NCBI GenBank assembly: GCA_964023275.1
Contig: OZ029918.1
Location: 17,712,361 to 17,776,360 of the forward strand
Reading direction: 5' to 3'
Length of the DNA stretch: 64,000 nt
From: Norana najaformis
Taxonomy: Eukaryota > Annelida > Clitellata > Crassiclitellata > Hormogastridae
In this document: positions 46,704-58,474 of the stretch, one piece after another
How the letters are laid out: every line of letters begins with the position of its first letter
Numbering within the stretch: the stretch's first letter is position 1
Program-made: the position numbers and the translations under genes
Notes under the pieces: model-generated
The model's input: only the letters and a program-made list of their open reading frames with translations
Told to the model about the DNA's origin: nothing
The model's database searches: none

Positions 46704-47787
46704 AGTATACAAGGGCGAGTTCTGGCCCACCTCAAAACAAGGGCGGGTTCTGGCCCACCTCAATACAAGGACAGGTTTAAAATCACCTCCAAACAAGGAC
46801 AGGTTTAAGATCACTTCCAAACAAGGACAGGTTTAAACTCAGCTCCAAATGACCACAGGTTTAAACTCATCTCGAAACAAGGGCCGCTTTAAACTCACTT
46901 CCAAAAGACCACAGGTTTAAACTCAGTTCCAAAAGAAGACGAGTTTCATCTCCAAAAGTTCATTTATAATATTAATAATAATAACAATAAATGCGATTTA
47001 ATAGAATAATTTAATAAAAGATCGCCTGTCTTAAATATACTAAGTTTTATTATAAGCTGTATATATTGGAATAAATGTGATAAATATATAAAGGATATCG
47101 CGTGTCATTGCTTAAATATATTAAGTTTTATTATAAGCGGTATATAATGGTATAATCGTGATAAATATATAGGCCCTATAAATGTAATTAGAAGAACGAA
47201 AGTCCTATAGATCGTTACGGAAGAAGAAGAGGAGGAGGAGTCTTAAGATGAGAGGGGAAGCCGCAATGCTTGGTACATATATTGGCTAACCCATGATCAC
47301 GCCTTGCTCAGTCATCCGAGCCGTTCTATTTGTATGTTTCCGTATGTCTGCGTATCTGTGTGGCTCCGTCTGGCCGTGTTTCTGAATGTTTCTGAGCGTT
47401 TCTGTCTGTGTATCTGTGCGTTTCTGACTGTCGGTGTATTTATGTGTGTGCATCCGTGTGTTTCTATCCGTCCGTCTATCCGTGCGTTTCAGTATATCTA
47501 TGTATTTCAACACGTCAGTATGTCTTTGTTCTTCTCTCTCTCAGCGTTTCTGTGTGTTTCTGTATGGCTGCAAATCTGCGTGTTTCTATCTGTCGGTCTC
47601 TCTGTATATTTTTGTCTTGCCGTGTATATCTGTGTTTCTTCCGTCTCTCTAAGTATCTGCGCGTTCCCGTCTGTCTGTGTATCTATGCGTTTCCCTCTGG
47701 CAGTGTATCTATGTGGTTCTGTCTGGCTGCATTTCTGAGTGTTTCTGGAAGAAGAGGAGGAAGAGGAAGAAGAAGAAGAAGAAGAAG
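46704..47787 (+). repeat. Left TIR of the PolB element, about 1.08 kb
   Basis: Outer part: nine 28-bp units. Middle: AT-rich sequence. Inner part: a degenerate array around GTGTTTCTGTCTGTC-like words (47,330-47,745), ending in a GAA run. It matches 56,313-57,397 inverted; over a 70-codon stretch I see one changed residue between them. Confidence 0.95.
46711..46957 (+). repeat. 28-bp iterons at the left tip
   Basis: Nine units of 28 bp starting seven bases from the terminus. The first two carry GGTTCTGGCCCACCTC; most others carry ACAGGTTTAAACTCA and end TCCAAA. The last unit is a few bases short. They are mirrored at 57,144-57,390. Confidence 0.9.
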
Positions 47788-50204
47788 ATTCACGCGTATA
47801 AGCATACGTACAGACAGGTGCATTCTCTTAAAGACAAAGGCGTAGGCGCAGACGATTATACGAGTCCGCACACACACACACACACACACACAAACAATCT
47901 CAAATACGATGTTCCATTTATAATTAAAACACTATACATGCGTCTAACTGAAATGTATTCGCGTCACGCATGAAAGATCAGACGTCGTTAGTCTGGCATA
48001 CGAATTTATGACTCTCTCTCTCTCTCTTTATACATATATATATATATCTCCCAATCTCTCTCATATCCATACGCGTGTATCTATTAGCCAGTCTCTGTCT
48101 CTTCACCTCTATATAGTTATCTCACAAACTTTATTTTAAGCATTATACGACCAAAAGCTTACACATAAGCATATATATATATATAAATATACACAGGCCT
48201 ACATACATATATAGATACGCATACACACTACTACGTAAATAGAAACACGTGAGCAATTATACACACACGCGCGCATACGTACAGACACACGCACTCCGTC
48301 ATGCGTACGCGCAGACTCGTGCACATACAAACGTACATTAGAGTAGTCAAAGGATCATTTATTCAGTACGAAAGAATATCGACGCGTACGAGCAAACTGC
48401 GTTATAGCCGTACAACCAAATGTTTATCAATGCATAGGCACGTTACAAAACAATACCAAGGCATCGAGCAAACAGGCTTACAAGCATATACGTACCCGTC
48501 CGTTCGTAGCTCATCGCCAACCTTACGTGACCCATAAATAGCAACATCTAATGCGCCAGTGTCTAATGCACAAAGCATCAACCGACGGCGCACCAAAGCC
48601 AAAACTACAATGGAGTCGATATCCAGAAGGACAGTCCGCACGACAGATAGGCAACATACGATGGATAAGCGATTCGAAACGGATAAGTGTTAAATTGAGA
48701 ACAAAATGACGGGTGCTACAGAGCGGAACGAACAGATGCGAATATATATTGATATAACGCGTTAAGACTCGAAATGTATAGCGTAAAAGAAATGACACCA
48801 TGTAAATAAACCTCGCGCATTTAGCCTGGCCTACGAGTTTATATCTTTGACGAATGTGTAGTACAAATAATTATCTAAGATTGGCATTAATTAATATTGG
48901 CAAGCGTTCGTTTCTAATCAATCGCACCTGTCAAACGCGATATCCATCCGTAGGATTTAAAGATTTAACCCCTATCCGAAATTTGCAATTATAATCGGCG
49001 TTCGAATGAACGCCTTCTTATGGTATCCCCACCTTTTGCAGTCGTCGACGTTTGCGACGGTTGACGGCTTTGATCCACCCCACCCTTCCAGTCATTGTCA
49101 ACTGCCAAGATTGACACCTTTGATCTCGATTCAAGGCCCCATACAGTCTGCAATTACAAGTGTTAGATGGGTAAGGCACCTGCTAACAAGTTCGTACCTG
49201 TTAAAGTATACAAGTATACCCCCCGCACATCCCATTAGCGGGAGACGGCCGTCGGTCAATTTCAAGTCTAAACAAGACGACATTGTTTACAATATCTGGT
49301 GTCAATCGGTTTAAGCGGGCTAGCTAAAGACGATATGCACACGCAGACAGACGCACATTCGTACACACAATCTTTTAAATGGGCTAAACGACTAAGAAAA
49401 TGCACGTGTCAGTCTCTCCGCCCGTCTGTCCTTCCGTCCGTCTCTACGTCTGTCCCTCAGTCAGCCTGTCTCTCTATACGTCTCTACGTCTGTCCCTCAG
49501 TCTGGCTCTCCGTCCGACTCTACGTCTGTCCCTCCGTCTGTCTCTCGAATTATTCGTTTTAAATCTTAACCGTATTTAGCTAGAGAGAAAAAAAACGTAT
49601 AAGAAGAAGGAGGAGGAGGAGGAGGAGGAGGAGGAGGAGGAGGAGGAGGAGAACGAGGGCGAGCTAATGTTTCAATCGTTAGGAATGACTCGCGTTCGAT
49701 TGGTCTCTCTCTCTTTCTCTGCATCTCTCTGCCTCTCCGTAACTGTCTCTCACACTTTGTCTTTCTTTCAGTCTGTATGTCTGTCTGTATGTCTATCTCT
49801 CTCTCTCTCGCTCTCTTTAATTCGCCAACGACATTGACGACATTCAACAGTCACTGCATCAATTAGCATTGACCGGTTATACGCGTAAACGTACACCTGT
49901 ATAGCGGCCCAACATTAGCATGTCATGCGAACACAAACACACGTGGAAAAGCATATGGTCATACATATATGCCTACACACACAGTCACATTTCGAACGCA
50001 CGCGATTGGTTATGATTTTCATCGGGTTAGAGATAAGACACACCTCTAAAGGCGCAGATTCAGCGAGCCACTCCCCTCAATCGATGTAGCGTACAATGCA
50101 TCGATTGTTTAATCCAATTGATTGACAGCTCGGAATGAATTAAATGCATATTGATTATCGCTCGGTCCTTGATTCGTGCACCGACATCGTTCCATTAGGA
50201 AGTC
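47788..50204. other. Left arm of the PolB element, no gene recognised
   Basis: Low-complexity and AT-rich sequence: TA and CA runs (47,870-48,230), a copy of repeat R1 (48,551-48,740), CT-rich arrays (49,400-49,560), a GGA run (49,607-49,650) and TCTC runs (49,705-49,815). No integrase, ATPase or capsid motif was seen on either strand. Confidence 0.6.
48551..48740 (+). repeat. Dispersed repeat family R1, copy 2
   Basis: Matches 11,893-12,110 in order, with GTCTAATGCACAAAGCATCA, GGCGCACCAAAGCCAAA and TTGAGAACAAAATGACGG. Its presence inside the PolB element shows that R1 inserted after that element formed, or travels with it. Confidence 0.7.
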
Positions 50205-50731
50205 ATGGACGAGGATACGGCGTGTAAGTTCGACACTCGATTTTATCATAGGTCTATATTTATTTAGTATAACGAATTTAGTAATTTACATTTTAAATTT
50301 ATGTCGTAGAATATATATATGTGTTTCTATACGAACTTGTCATTTGATTTGGCATTTTTGATCGTACGTTTCTAAGCTCTAGTAATATGTATAGAAATGA
50401 TTGCTTAGAAAGATCCATCGATTGCTGCTTTGCGCATTATGATAAGCGTCTTACGGAAGTCAACGGCTTTGACTAAATTACGAATTGCTAATGCATCAGA
50501 TTATAAATTATAAATGGTACATTCTTATTTAAATCTACAATATCAGTCAGGATTTATATATTTTGGTATCTTTCTACATCATTCTACTTTATATTTATGC
50601 TATATAGAAATGTCTAGAAACGTCTTAAAACACGATCGCTTAACTCGATCCAGTAATCAAATATGCGTCGTTTATGCATAGCGAGATAATTACGCCTACA
50701 GTCTCTAACGATCGTGTCGCTTTTATTATAG

Positions 50732-50890
50732 TACACGAATTAGAGCCTGACGATATAACAGCTTCCGAATTGAATCGATGCGCAGCGCGTTCTCCAAATC
50801 ATCAGTCGGAGTCAATGTGGAATCAGTCGAGCAATATGACAGACAGCGAACTGCTGGCATACGTTTTACAACTCGAAACCCAACAAGTGT
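50732..50890 (+). other. PolB exon 2: first copy of a duplicated module
   Basis: 159 bp, phase 1 at both ends, between TTTTATTATAG and GTATGTATAC. It encodes WNQSSNMTDSELLAYVLQLE near its end. It is a symmetric exon, which can be duplicated without breaking the frame. Confidence 0.65.
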
Positions 50891-51071
50891 GTATGTATAC
50901 ATATTCAAAAGTATATAGCGAAAATTTCTATGACAATATTGCGTGAAATTCATCGTTAGCCGTTCGTAGGTCTATCTTACTATCACACGCTTATATGCAA
51001 AAGCATCGATAATGAAATACAAATAAATTCGTCTTGTAAGCTTTACACATTCGTAACATTGTTTGTTCTAG

Positions 51072-51257
51072 CACGCGTTTCTGATCATAACGATACAACG
51101 GACGCGATTGAAACGACCGATTTGCAACTGTTCGATTTATGGAATCAGTCGAGCAACGTAACGGACGATGAACTGATGGCGCATGTTTTACAATATAAAA
51201 CCGAGGAAGAGACAAAACGTAAACTGGCAAGATCGATAGAACGTGGAAAACAACCGC
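51072..51257 (+). other. PolB exon 3: second copy of the module
   Basis: 186 bp, phase 1 at both ends, between TTTGTTCTAG and GTATGTATAAG. It encodes WNQSSNVTDDELMAHVLQYK, aligned with exon 2 over 21 codons; 48 of 63 bases agree by my count. A basic stretch (KRKLARSIERGK) follows. Confidence 0.65.
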
Positions 51258-54200
51258 GTATGTATAAGTATATAAATTTATATTCGTAACGCTATTGCGA
51301 TAACTCGTTAAATTTCCATTTCAATCATTTCTTTCTTTCCATCTCTAACTGCCCATCTGTCTTTCTGTCTGCCTTTCTATCTATCCATCTATCTATCTAT
51401 CTATCTGTCTATCTACCCGCCTTTCATTCTTTCGGTCTATATATCATTCAATCTATCTGTTGGTCTCGCTCTCTCGCAGTTACGTTCGGAAGCATTGGTA
51501 TAGAAATGTATATACGCGAATAATATATATATATATACGCTCATTTTCTTGTTAGTAAAGAAAAGAAAACTGGTGGAATCAGAAGGAATGTCATCAACGG
51601 AAAATCGATACAAGAAAATAAGTATGGAATCAATAACTCATTTTCAAATTTCCGGCATTTTCGTCTAGTTTCATTGTAGAGTATAAATCCAACGATCATG
51701 CATACAATCGTATCAAATTTGTGTTAAAATGCACTTCTTTAGATCGATTAGATATTTGTGCTTGCGGCGTCTTTGTGGGTCGGTTACTTCGCTTTATTAA
51801 CAATCCGTTGCAAATAATCATTCGTACATACATGCATATATACACTCCTCAATAGCTCCCTTTGCATATTTATAAGAATGCAATTCTAACGAGTAAGTAA
51901 TTTAAATTTTGTTTAGATAACGGTACGGGTGACAAGTGTAAAACTTGTTCGGCCTACAAGGAAAAGTCGCTGTCCAGCGATGGTATGTGTGATACGTATA
52001 CGAATCAAAAAGAATGTTCGAAATGTCACGCTCGACTACAGACTCGCTTCTTCGCGCCGGGCAAAGACTGGTGCAAGACGTGCGATAGGAAGCAGTCGAA
52101 ACTTCATCTTAAATCTTCAATCCAAGGCACCTTCGTAAAGCAAGACATTCCAATCGATCCGAACGTGATCGATCCTCATCCGATGTTGCAAAGTTTGGAT
52201 CACACTTTTAGAGAGACTCTGGAAAATTGCCTGAGCGATCAGGGGTGTGTATTCTTTAATCGATATTTCGGTTCAGCTTTAGGAAATCATCGATTTCATA
52301 CTCACACATAAATCAAATACGTGCATTCCCAAGCATCATTGTCGTTCATCTAATCGATTCAGATCGAGTATTAATCAAACAATTTCTGTTCGCAATTGAT
52401 GTTTTAGACCCATCAAATGGTACTTAACGATGGACGTCAAGTTCCTGCGAGAGAGTCTCGAAGGAGATGCATCTACCACTGGGTATTTTAAATCGGAAAA
52501 TGCCATCCTAACGAGTCCTTTTCAGCTCGCAGAGCAGCTCACAGCTGCTAATACGAGGTTTGGAACGCTAATAGACTCGTTCGTAACAGAGGGTTCGGGA
52601 TGGCGAGTCGACGGAGTAGCCGATCTCCAATTATGCACAGCAGCGTATGATCCCATTGGTGGATCGTCCTTTATACCCACACCTCCTTGGATAGCCAAGA
52701 AGAAGGCGACTTTAAATATTGTAAACGATAAGGACGATTATTGCTTTCTGTATAGCGTTCTCGCCGTTTCTCACTCATTCAAAATAATCCACAACGTGTA
52801 AGCCATTACCGACCCTTTCTAAACGAGTTAAATATAGCTAATCTAAAATTTCCTTTAGATATCGGGCAAATCCCACTGTTTGAATCAAATAACGCAGAAT
52901 TCGCCGTAAACGTAACATACGCAAACGACAAGGATAAAAATTTTGTACCGCTGTATGCCTCTCCGCACAGAGACAGAGAGCACATAGTTAATTTGTTGCT
53001 GCTGAGCAAAGGTGAAAAGCGTCATTACGTTGTAATTCGCAATCTTTCGGCTCTTTTGGCGAGGCGAAATTCTCGCAAATGTAAGATCTTTCCCTGTCCG
53101 TATTGTCTTCACTGTTTCAAATACGAACGCGTCAAAATGGCTCATATGCTGGAATGCGGACGTCACGGACTTCAAGCGGTTAAATATCCGTCTTCAGGTA
53201 ATCGGATTTTGAAATTTACCAATATTCGAAATCAAATGGCCATGCCATTTGTAATTTACGCAGATTTCGAATGTTTCTTAGAGAAAACAGACGTATCCAT
53301 CGGAAATTCGACCAAAATTTGCGATAATCACTCACTCATTTTGCTGCTTGACGGTCTCATGTTTTGAGCGTATAACAACGAAGAAGCTTTCGCGTATAGC
53401 GGAGATAACGTGATGGACGCATTTTTTAATCATATAAAGAACGGAACAGGACAGAATTAACGGCATTTTATCGTTGAACGTGAAAATCTAGCCCCTAACG
53501 ACGTTGGAACAGGAGACTTATAATTCCTGTAAAATGTCCTTCTTGCGATACTGACTTGAATAGCAAAAATAAAGTCAGACATCACTGTCATGTGACGGGT
53601 AACTTTTCAGAGGCCGTTTGTTCAAACTGTAATCTACAACTGAAATTTCGAAAGCCCACAAAATCGAAAAACTTCCTGATACCCATTGTTTTCCATAATT
53701 TATAAGGATACGATTCGCACTTGATATTGAAGCATTTAACACGCGAATACGCGCCAAACGAGATATTCGTTATTGCTACAAATATGGAAAAGTATTTGGC
53801 GTTTGAAATTGACGGTCTTCGGTTTTTGGATTCGCTGCAATTTCTAAACTGTAGTTTAGACGTTTTGGTGAAAAATTTGGCAAAAGATGGAGATTCAAAT
53901 TTTAAGCATCTGCGCCGTCATTACAACGACGATGAGCAATTTAAATTACTTTTACGCAAAGGCGTGTATCCATACGAATATATGGATTCCGAAACCAAAA
54001 TGACTGAAACTTCTTTACCAGCAAAATCCGAATTCTTTAGCAATCTCACAGAAGAAAATATCGACGCCGACGATTACGCGCATGTTCAGTCTGTTTGGCG
54101 TAAATTTGAAATGCAATCTCTTCGCGATTATCACGATTTATACGTTAAAACTGACGTTATATTGCTCGCCGATGTTTTTGAGGAATTTAGAAAGATGACG

Positions 54201-55830
54201 ATGTCTAACTACGAGTTAGACCCGCTACATTACTTTTCTAGCCCCGGTCTGAGCTTTGACGCCTGCCTTAAAATGACAAAGGTATCGCTGGAACTCTTAA
54301 CCGATCCCGATAAATTTCTGTTCATCGAAAAGGGCTTGCGCGGCGGTGTCTCGATGATTAGCAATCGCTATGCCAGAGCTAACAATCCGTATTTGAGGGA
54401 CGATTACGATAGAAATGTGGAAAACAGTTACATTTTATATCTCGATTGTAATAATTTGTACGGATTTGCCATGAGCGAACCTTTACCTACTGGGAAATTT
54501 AGGTTTTTGGACCCCGACGAAATTGAATATCTTGACTTGGAATCGAAATCGGCTGACGACGCAGATGGCTTTATTCTGGAAGTAGATTTAGAATACCCGC
54601 AAGAATTACACGTTAAACATAACGACTATCCTTTGGCTCCGGAAAAGCAGGCCATCAATTCAAGCATGTTGTCGCCGTATGCACGCGAATTGTGTGAAAA
54701 GTTAGGTCTCAAACACGGAAACGACGTGAAAAAATTAGTGCCAAACTTTAACGGCAGGACAAACTACGTCGTCCACTATCGGAATTTACAATTTTATCTG
54801 AAAATGGGAATGAAATTGAAAAAATTCACAAAATTTTGCAATTCGAACAATCAAAGTGGCTTAAGACATATATAGATTTCAATACTAGCAAGCGACAGGT
54901 TGCCCCGTCTTCTTTCGAGAAAGATCTGTTTAAGCTTTTCAATAATTCGGTCTATGGAAAGACTCTCGAACAGACGCGCCATCATCTGAACGTGCGCGTC
55001 GTTACCAATGCAAGATCGGCAAAACGCTATATCGCTCGTCCGACTTTTATGTCGTTTCACATTATAAACGAAGATGTAACGGTTATTCAGTTAACCAAGT
55101 CTTCAATCTTTCAGAATAAGCCCGTATACGTTGGCATGTCTATTTTGGATATTTCAAAATTACAAATGTAGTTTTCATTACGAACATATATTGACCGTGT
55201 TCGGCGAAAGAGCAAAATTGTTGTTTACGGATACCGATAGTTTGTGCTATCACATTCGCACGGAGGATGTCTATTCCGATATGAGAAATCATACTCACCA
55301 TTACGACGCGTCGGATTATCCTCCCGATTACATTCTTTACAGCCGCGTTAACGCTAAAGTAACAGGCGAATTTAAAGACGAAACCAATTCCATACCTCCG
55401 ATCGAATTTGTAGGCTTGCCCTCAAAAATGTATAGCCTGTTGCTTCCCGACAATAAGGAAAAGAAAACTGCAAAAGGTATTAAGAAATCGTTTGTGAAGA
55501 AAAATATTCGTCACGAACATTATAAGAGTTGTCTGTTCGACGAACGACTTACATCGTCTAGGTTTTTCGCCATTCGCAGTCGTAAACACGCTTTGTACAC
55601 TATAGAGATCCGTAAAACGGCTCTTTCGCCTTTCGACGATAAACGTTTTCTGCTTAACAGCATCGACTCTTTAGCTTACGGACACGTTCATGTACTCGTT
55701 GATAATGCTTAATCTTTTGTATTCGCGTTTGTCTGTTATTAACTTGCAGACTGTTTAGTTTGTCAACGTTGATTTGGCCATCGTTGCTGTTTCTCGAGTA
55801 ATATATGCTTACTTTTACATTTCTGATGCT

Positions 55831-55836
55831 AATAAA
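55831..55836 (+). terminator. Polyadenylation signal of the PolB gene
   Basis: AATAAA about 120 bp after the PolB stop, the first such hexamer downstream. The rest of 55,713-56,312 holds no gene. Confidence 0.5.
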
Positions 55837-56312
55837 ATCAGTTTCAACACCTTCTGGTTATCCATTTGTAACTATATCAGTTTCCCTTAGACATCTCCTA
55901 TACTTGCTCCTTTCTCTATTAATGTTATGTCTTCCAGACTCGAATATAATCTAATCTACTCAAAAGACTTCTAGCACATCGTTATCATAATGTACAAGAC
56001 CTCAATTAATTCGTATAAGAAGAATAATTTATGCGTACAGTCAGCACGATAGAGATAAGAGATGCAGAAACGAGCAAAAAGGAGTAAATCTTGCAGAGAA
56101 CAATTCAAGCAAAGGTGGCAATAGATTGTAAAACTTTGATTCGTATATTGTATGAACTCATATAAATCTCAAGAATGCTGAAATTATACGATTGAAAAGA
56201 CTCGTAACACGAAGTAAAGCGTTAGAATGAATACTAAGATTATCTCAAATCGTGTGGAGACGAGAGTATGGTTTAAAGTCATGAAAACTATGTTCTTCTC
56301 TTCTTTCTGCTT

Positions 56313-57397
56313 CCTTCTTCTTCTTCTTCTTCTTCCTCTTCCTCCTCTTCCTCCAGAAACACTCGGAAATACAGCCAGACAGAACCACATAGATACACTG
56401 CCAGAGGGAAACGCATAGATACACAGACAGACGGGAACGCGCAGATACTTAGAGAGACGGAAGAAACACAGATATACACGGCAAGACAAAAATATACAGA
56501 GAGACCGACAGATAGAAACATGCAGATTTGCAGCCATACAGAAACACACAGAAACGCTGAGAGAGAGAAGAACAAAGACATACTGACGTGTTGAAATACA
56601 TAGATATACTGAAACGCACGGATAGACGGACGGATAGAAACACACGGATGCACACACATAGATACACCGACAGTCAGAAACGCACAGATACACAGACAGA
56701 AACGCTCAGAAACATTCAGAAACACGGCCAGACGGAGCCACACAGATACGCAGACATACGGAAACATACAAATAGAACGGCTCGGATGATTGAGCAAGGC
56801 GTGATCATGGGTTAGCCAATATATGTACCAAGCATTGCGGCTTCCCCTCTCATCTTAAGACTCCTCCTCCTCTTCTTCTTCCGTAACGATCTATAGGACT
56901 TTCGTTCTTCTAATTACATTTATAGGGCCTATATATTTATCACGATTATACCATTATATACCGCTTATAATAAAACTTAATATATTTAAGCAATGACACG
57001 CGATATCCTTTATATATTTATCACATTTATTCCAATATATACAGCTTATAATAAAACTTAGTATATTTAAGACAGGCGATCTTTTATTAAATTATTCTAT
57101 TAAATCGCATTTATTGTTATTATTATTAATATTATAAATGAACTTTTGGAGATGAAACTCGTCTTCTTTTGGAACTGAGTTTAAACCTGTGGTCTTTTGG
57201 AAGTGAGTTTAAAGCGGCCCTTGTTTCGAGATGAGTTTAAACCTGTGGTCATTTGGAGCTGAGTTTAAACCTGTCCTTGTTTGGAAGTGATCTTAAACCT
57301 GTCCTTGTTTGGAGATGATTATAAACCTGTCCTTGTTTTGAGGTGGGCCAGAACCCGCCCTTGTTTTGAGGTGGGCCAGAACCCGCCCTTGTATACT
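56313..57397 (-). repeat. Right TIR of the PolB element
   Basis: Inverted copy of 46,704-47,787, with the array of 28-bp units at 57,144-57,390 and the terminus GTATACT at 57,391-57,397. Small differences occur in the outermost units. Confidence 0.95.
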
Positions 57398-57403
57398 ACT
57401 ACT
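57398..57403. repeat. Right target-site duplication of the PolB element
   Basis: ACTACT, pairing with AGTACT at 46,698-46,703 with one mismatch. The gag frame of the host element continues from here to the left flank when one copy is discounted. Confidence 0.6.
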
Positions 57404-58182
57404 CTCAGCCAATTTCTTCAGATGCGCCTCTTTCAGTGTCCTTTTCTTTTGTTCCATTTCTACACGTTCTTGCCTTTCCATTTCTGCCCTTTCCATAGCT
57501 TCCTTCTTTATTTTCAAATCTTCTTGTCTGGCTTGTTCCGCCCGTTCTCTTTCTAACATAAGTTCCACTTCTCTTGTTGATTCTCTTTCTCTTTGTTCTT
57601 CCATCTGTTGCAGACGCTCTACTCGCTCTCTTTTCCTATTCTCTTCTATCTCCATCTGTTGTTCCATTCTCCTCCGTTCGGCCTCTTCTCGATCTTTTCG
57701 TGCTTGTTCCATTTGAAAATCAAACTTTTGTCTTTTCAATTCCAATTCCTCTTTGAGAATCTTTTCTGCTTTCTCTTCTTTCTCCTTTTGCAACTCCAAT
57801 TCCGCCTTGCGAGCCTGTTCTATTCTTTCCAAGTCCGCTTTGCGAGCCTTTTCTACTTTCTCTTCTTTCTCCCTTTGCAACTCCAATTCCTCCTTCCTTC
57901 GTTTCTCTTCCCTCTCTCTTCTCTCATTATCATCCACTGCAGAAATACTTCCATAGACATCGGTGCAGGTGTTTTCTCGACTGGTTTTTCTACAATGCCA
58001 CCTACTGCTCCTTCTTCAGTTTCTTCTTTTAGCCATACTTCAGCTAACGTCTCCATCAAAGCCTCGCGTGTCATGTCCTTCGTCTGTTTCTCCTTATATC
58101 CCGCTTTCAACAACAGTTGCTTTAGCCTATCAGAAGACATTTTCTGTATATCACTCTGCTTTTCCGTCGATAACCGTTCCAT
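57404..58182 (-). pseudogene. Gmr1-like gag, N-terminal part with long charged coiled coil
   Basis: The likely start is the ATG at 58,182 (MERLSTEKQSDIQKMSSDRL), followed by a helical block with LKQLLLKAGYKEKQTKD and EALMETLAEVWLKEE. After a frame change near 57,900 comes about 180 residues of Arg/Glu/Lys-rich heptad-like sequence (RRKEELELQREKEEKVEKA and similar), a strong coiled-coil candidate. It ends at HLKKLAES, where the PolB element is inserted. A long charged coiled coil ahead of the capsid is not usual in gag and may drive multimerisation (inference). Confidence 0.7.
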
Positions 58183-58474
58183 CTTACTTGTTTACCTCAA
58201 GTGATACTCGTCTAATGAGTTCACCTTTACGGACAGTGGTTTTGTTTCGTGCCGAACAAATAAGTTTTATACCTGTCCTCTGTTGTTTCTGCGTAGCTTC
58301 ACCTTCTGTGCTTCTTCTCGTTCACGTCCACGTCCACGTCCTAGTTTTCTCTCCGGTTGCGAATTCTTCTCTTCGTCTTTATCAACGTTCCTCTTTATAT
58401 TCTTCGGTTTCCTCGACTCGTTCTCTCTTCGGTTGGGACTTCGTATCCCGCCGCTTTAACCACCAAATGTGAAC

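Larger units (their letters stand above)
50205..55712 (+). pseudogene. Intron-containing Polinton-type DNA polymerase B, coding exon broken
   Basis: The start MDEDTA (50,205, good Kozak context) opens a chain of small exons with GT/AG borders: 50,205-50,223; 50,732-50,890; 51,072-51,257; 51,556-51,621; 51,917-52,244; then the main exon from 52,408. Introns 1-4 are all phase 1 and intron 5 phase 2, and every junction keeps the frame. Exon 4 has a KKRKL nuclear-signal-like run; exon 5 has repeated CxxC pairs (zinc binding). The main exon carries EGSGW, KKATLNIVN, FVIYADFECF, HHCHVTG, GYDSHLILKH, KTDVILLADVFEEF, YLDCNNLYGFAMSEPLPTG, FNNSVYGKTLEQ and FTDTDSL. Catalytic motifs are intact, but frameshifts (about 52,797, 53,520, 54,846, 55,166) and stops (53,365, 53,458, 53,521, 53,703) disable it. 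Confidence 0.85.
46704..57397 (+). mobile_element. PolB-bearing TIR element (Polinton-related), 10,694 bp
   Basis: The ends read AGTATACAAGGGCG and its reverse complement and are flanked by a near-perfect 6-bp duplication. The 1.08-kb TIRs agree almost base for base. The only recognised gene is a PolB (50,205-55,712). I could not find an integrase, FtsK-type ATPase, protease or capsid gene; full Polintons are usually 15-20 kb and carry these. It interrupts gag of the Gmr1-like element, and gag reading resumes across it. It is either an internally deleted Polinton mobilised in trans or a separate PolB-only lineage. Confidence 0.85.

Noticed and set aside
47304..48000. Several overlapping Cys/Ser/Val-rich open frames of 70-145 codons, repeated at 56,184-56,797
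   Set aside because: They lie in the degenerate repeat of the PolB element TIRs and exist in several frames at once, so they reflect base composition and the inverted duplication.
52797..52858. A possible 62-bp intron in PolB (GTAAGC to TTTCCTTTAG)
   Set aside because: The stretch itself encodes LNELNIANLKFPL, which fits the conserved polymerase region, so a frameshift near 52,797 explains the break better.
57366..58472. Plus-strand Ser/Leu/Phe-rich frames that look membrane-like
   Set aside because: Antisense of the Glu/Arg-rich coiled coil of gag.
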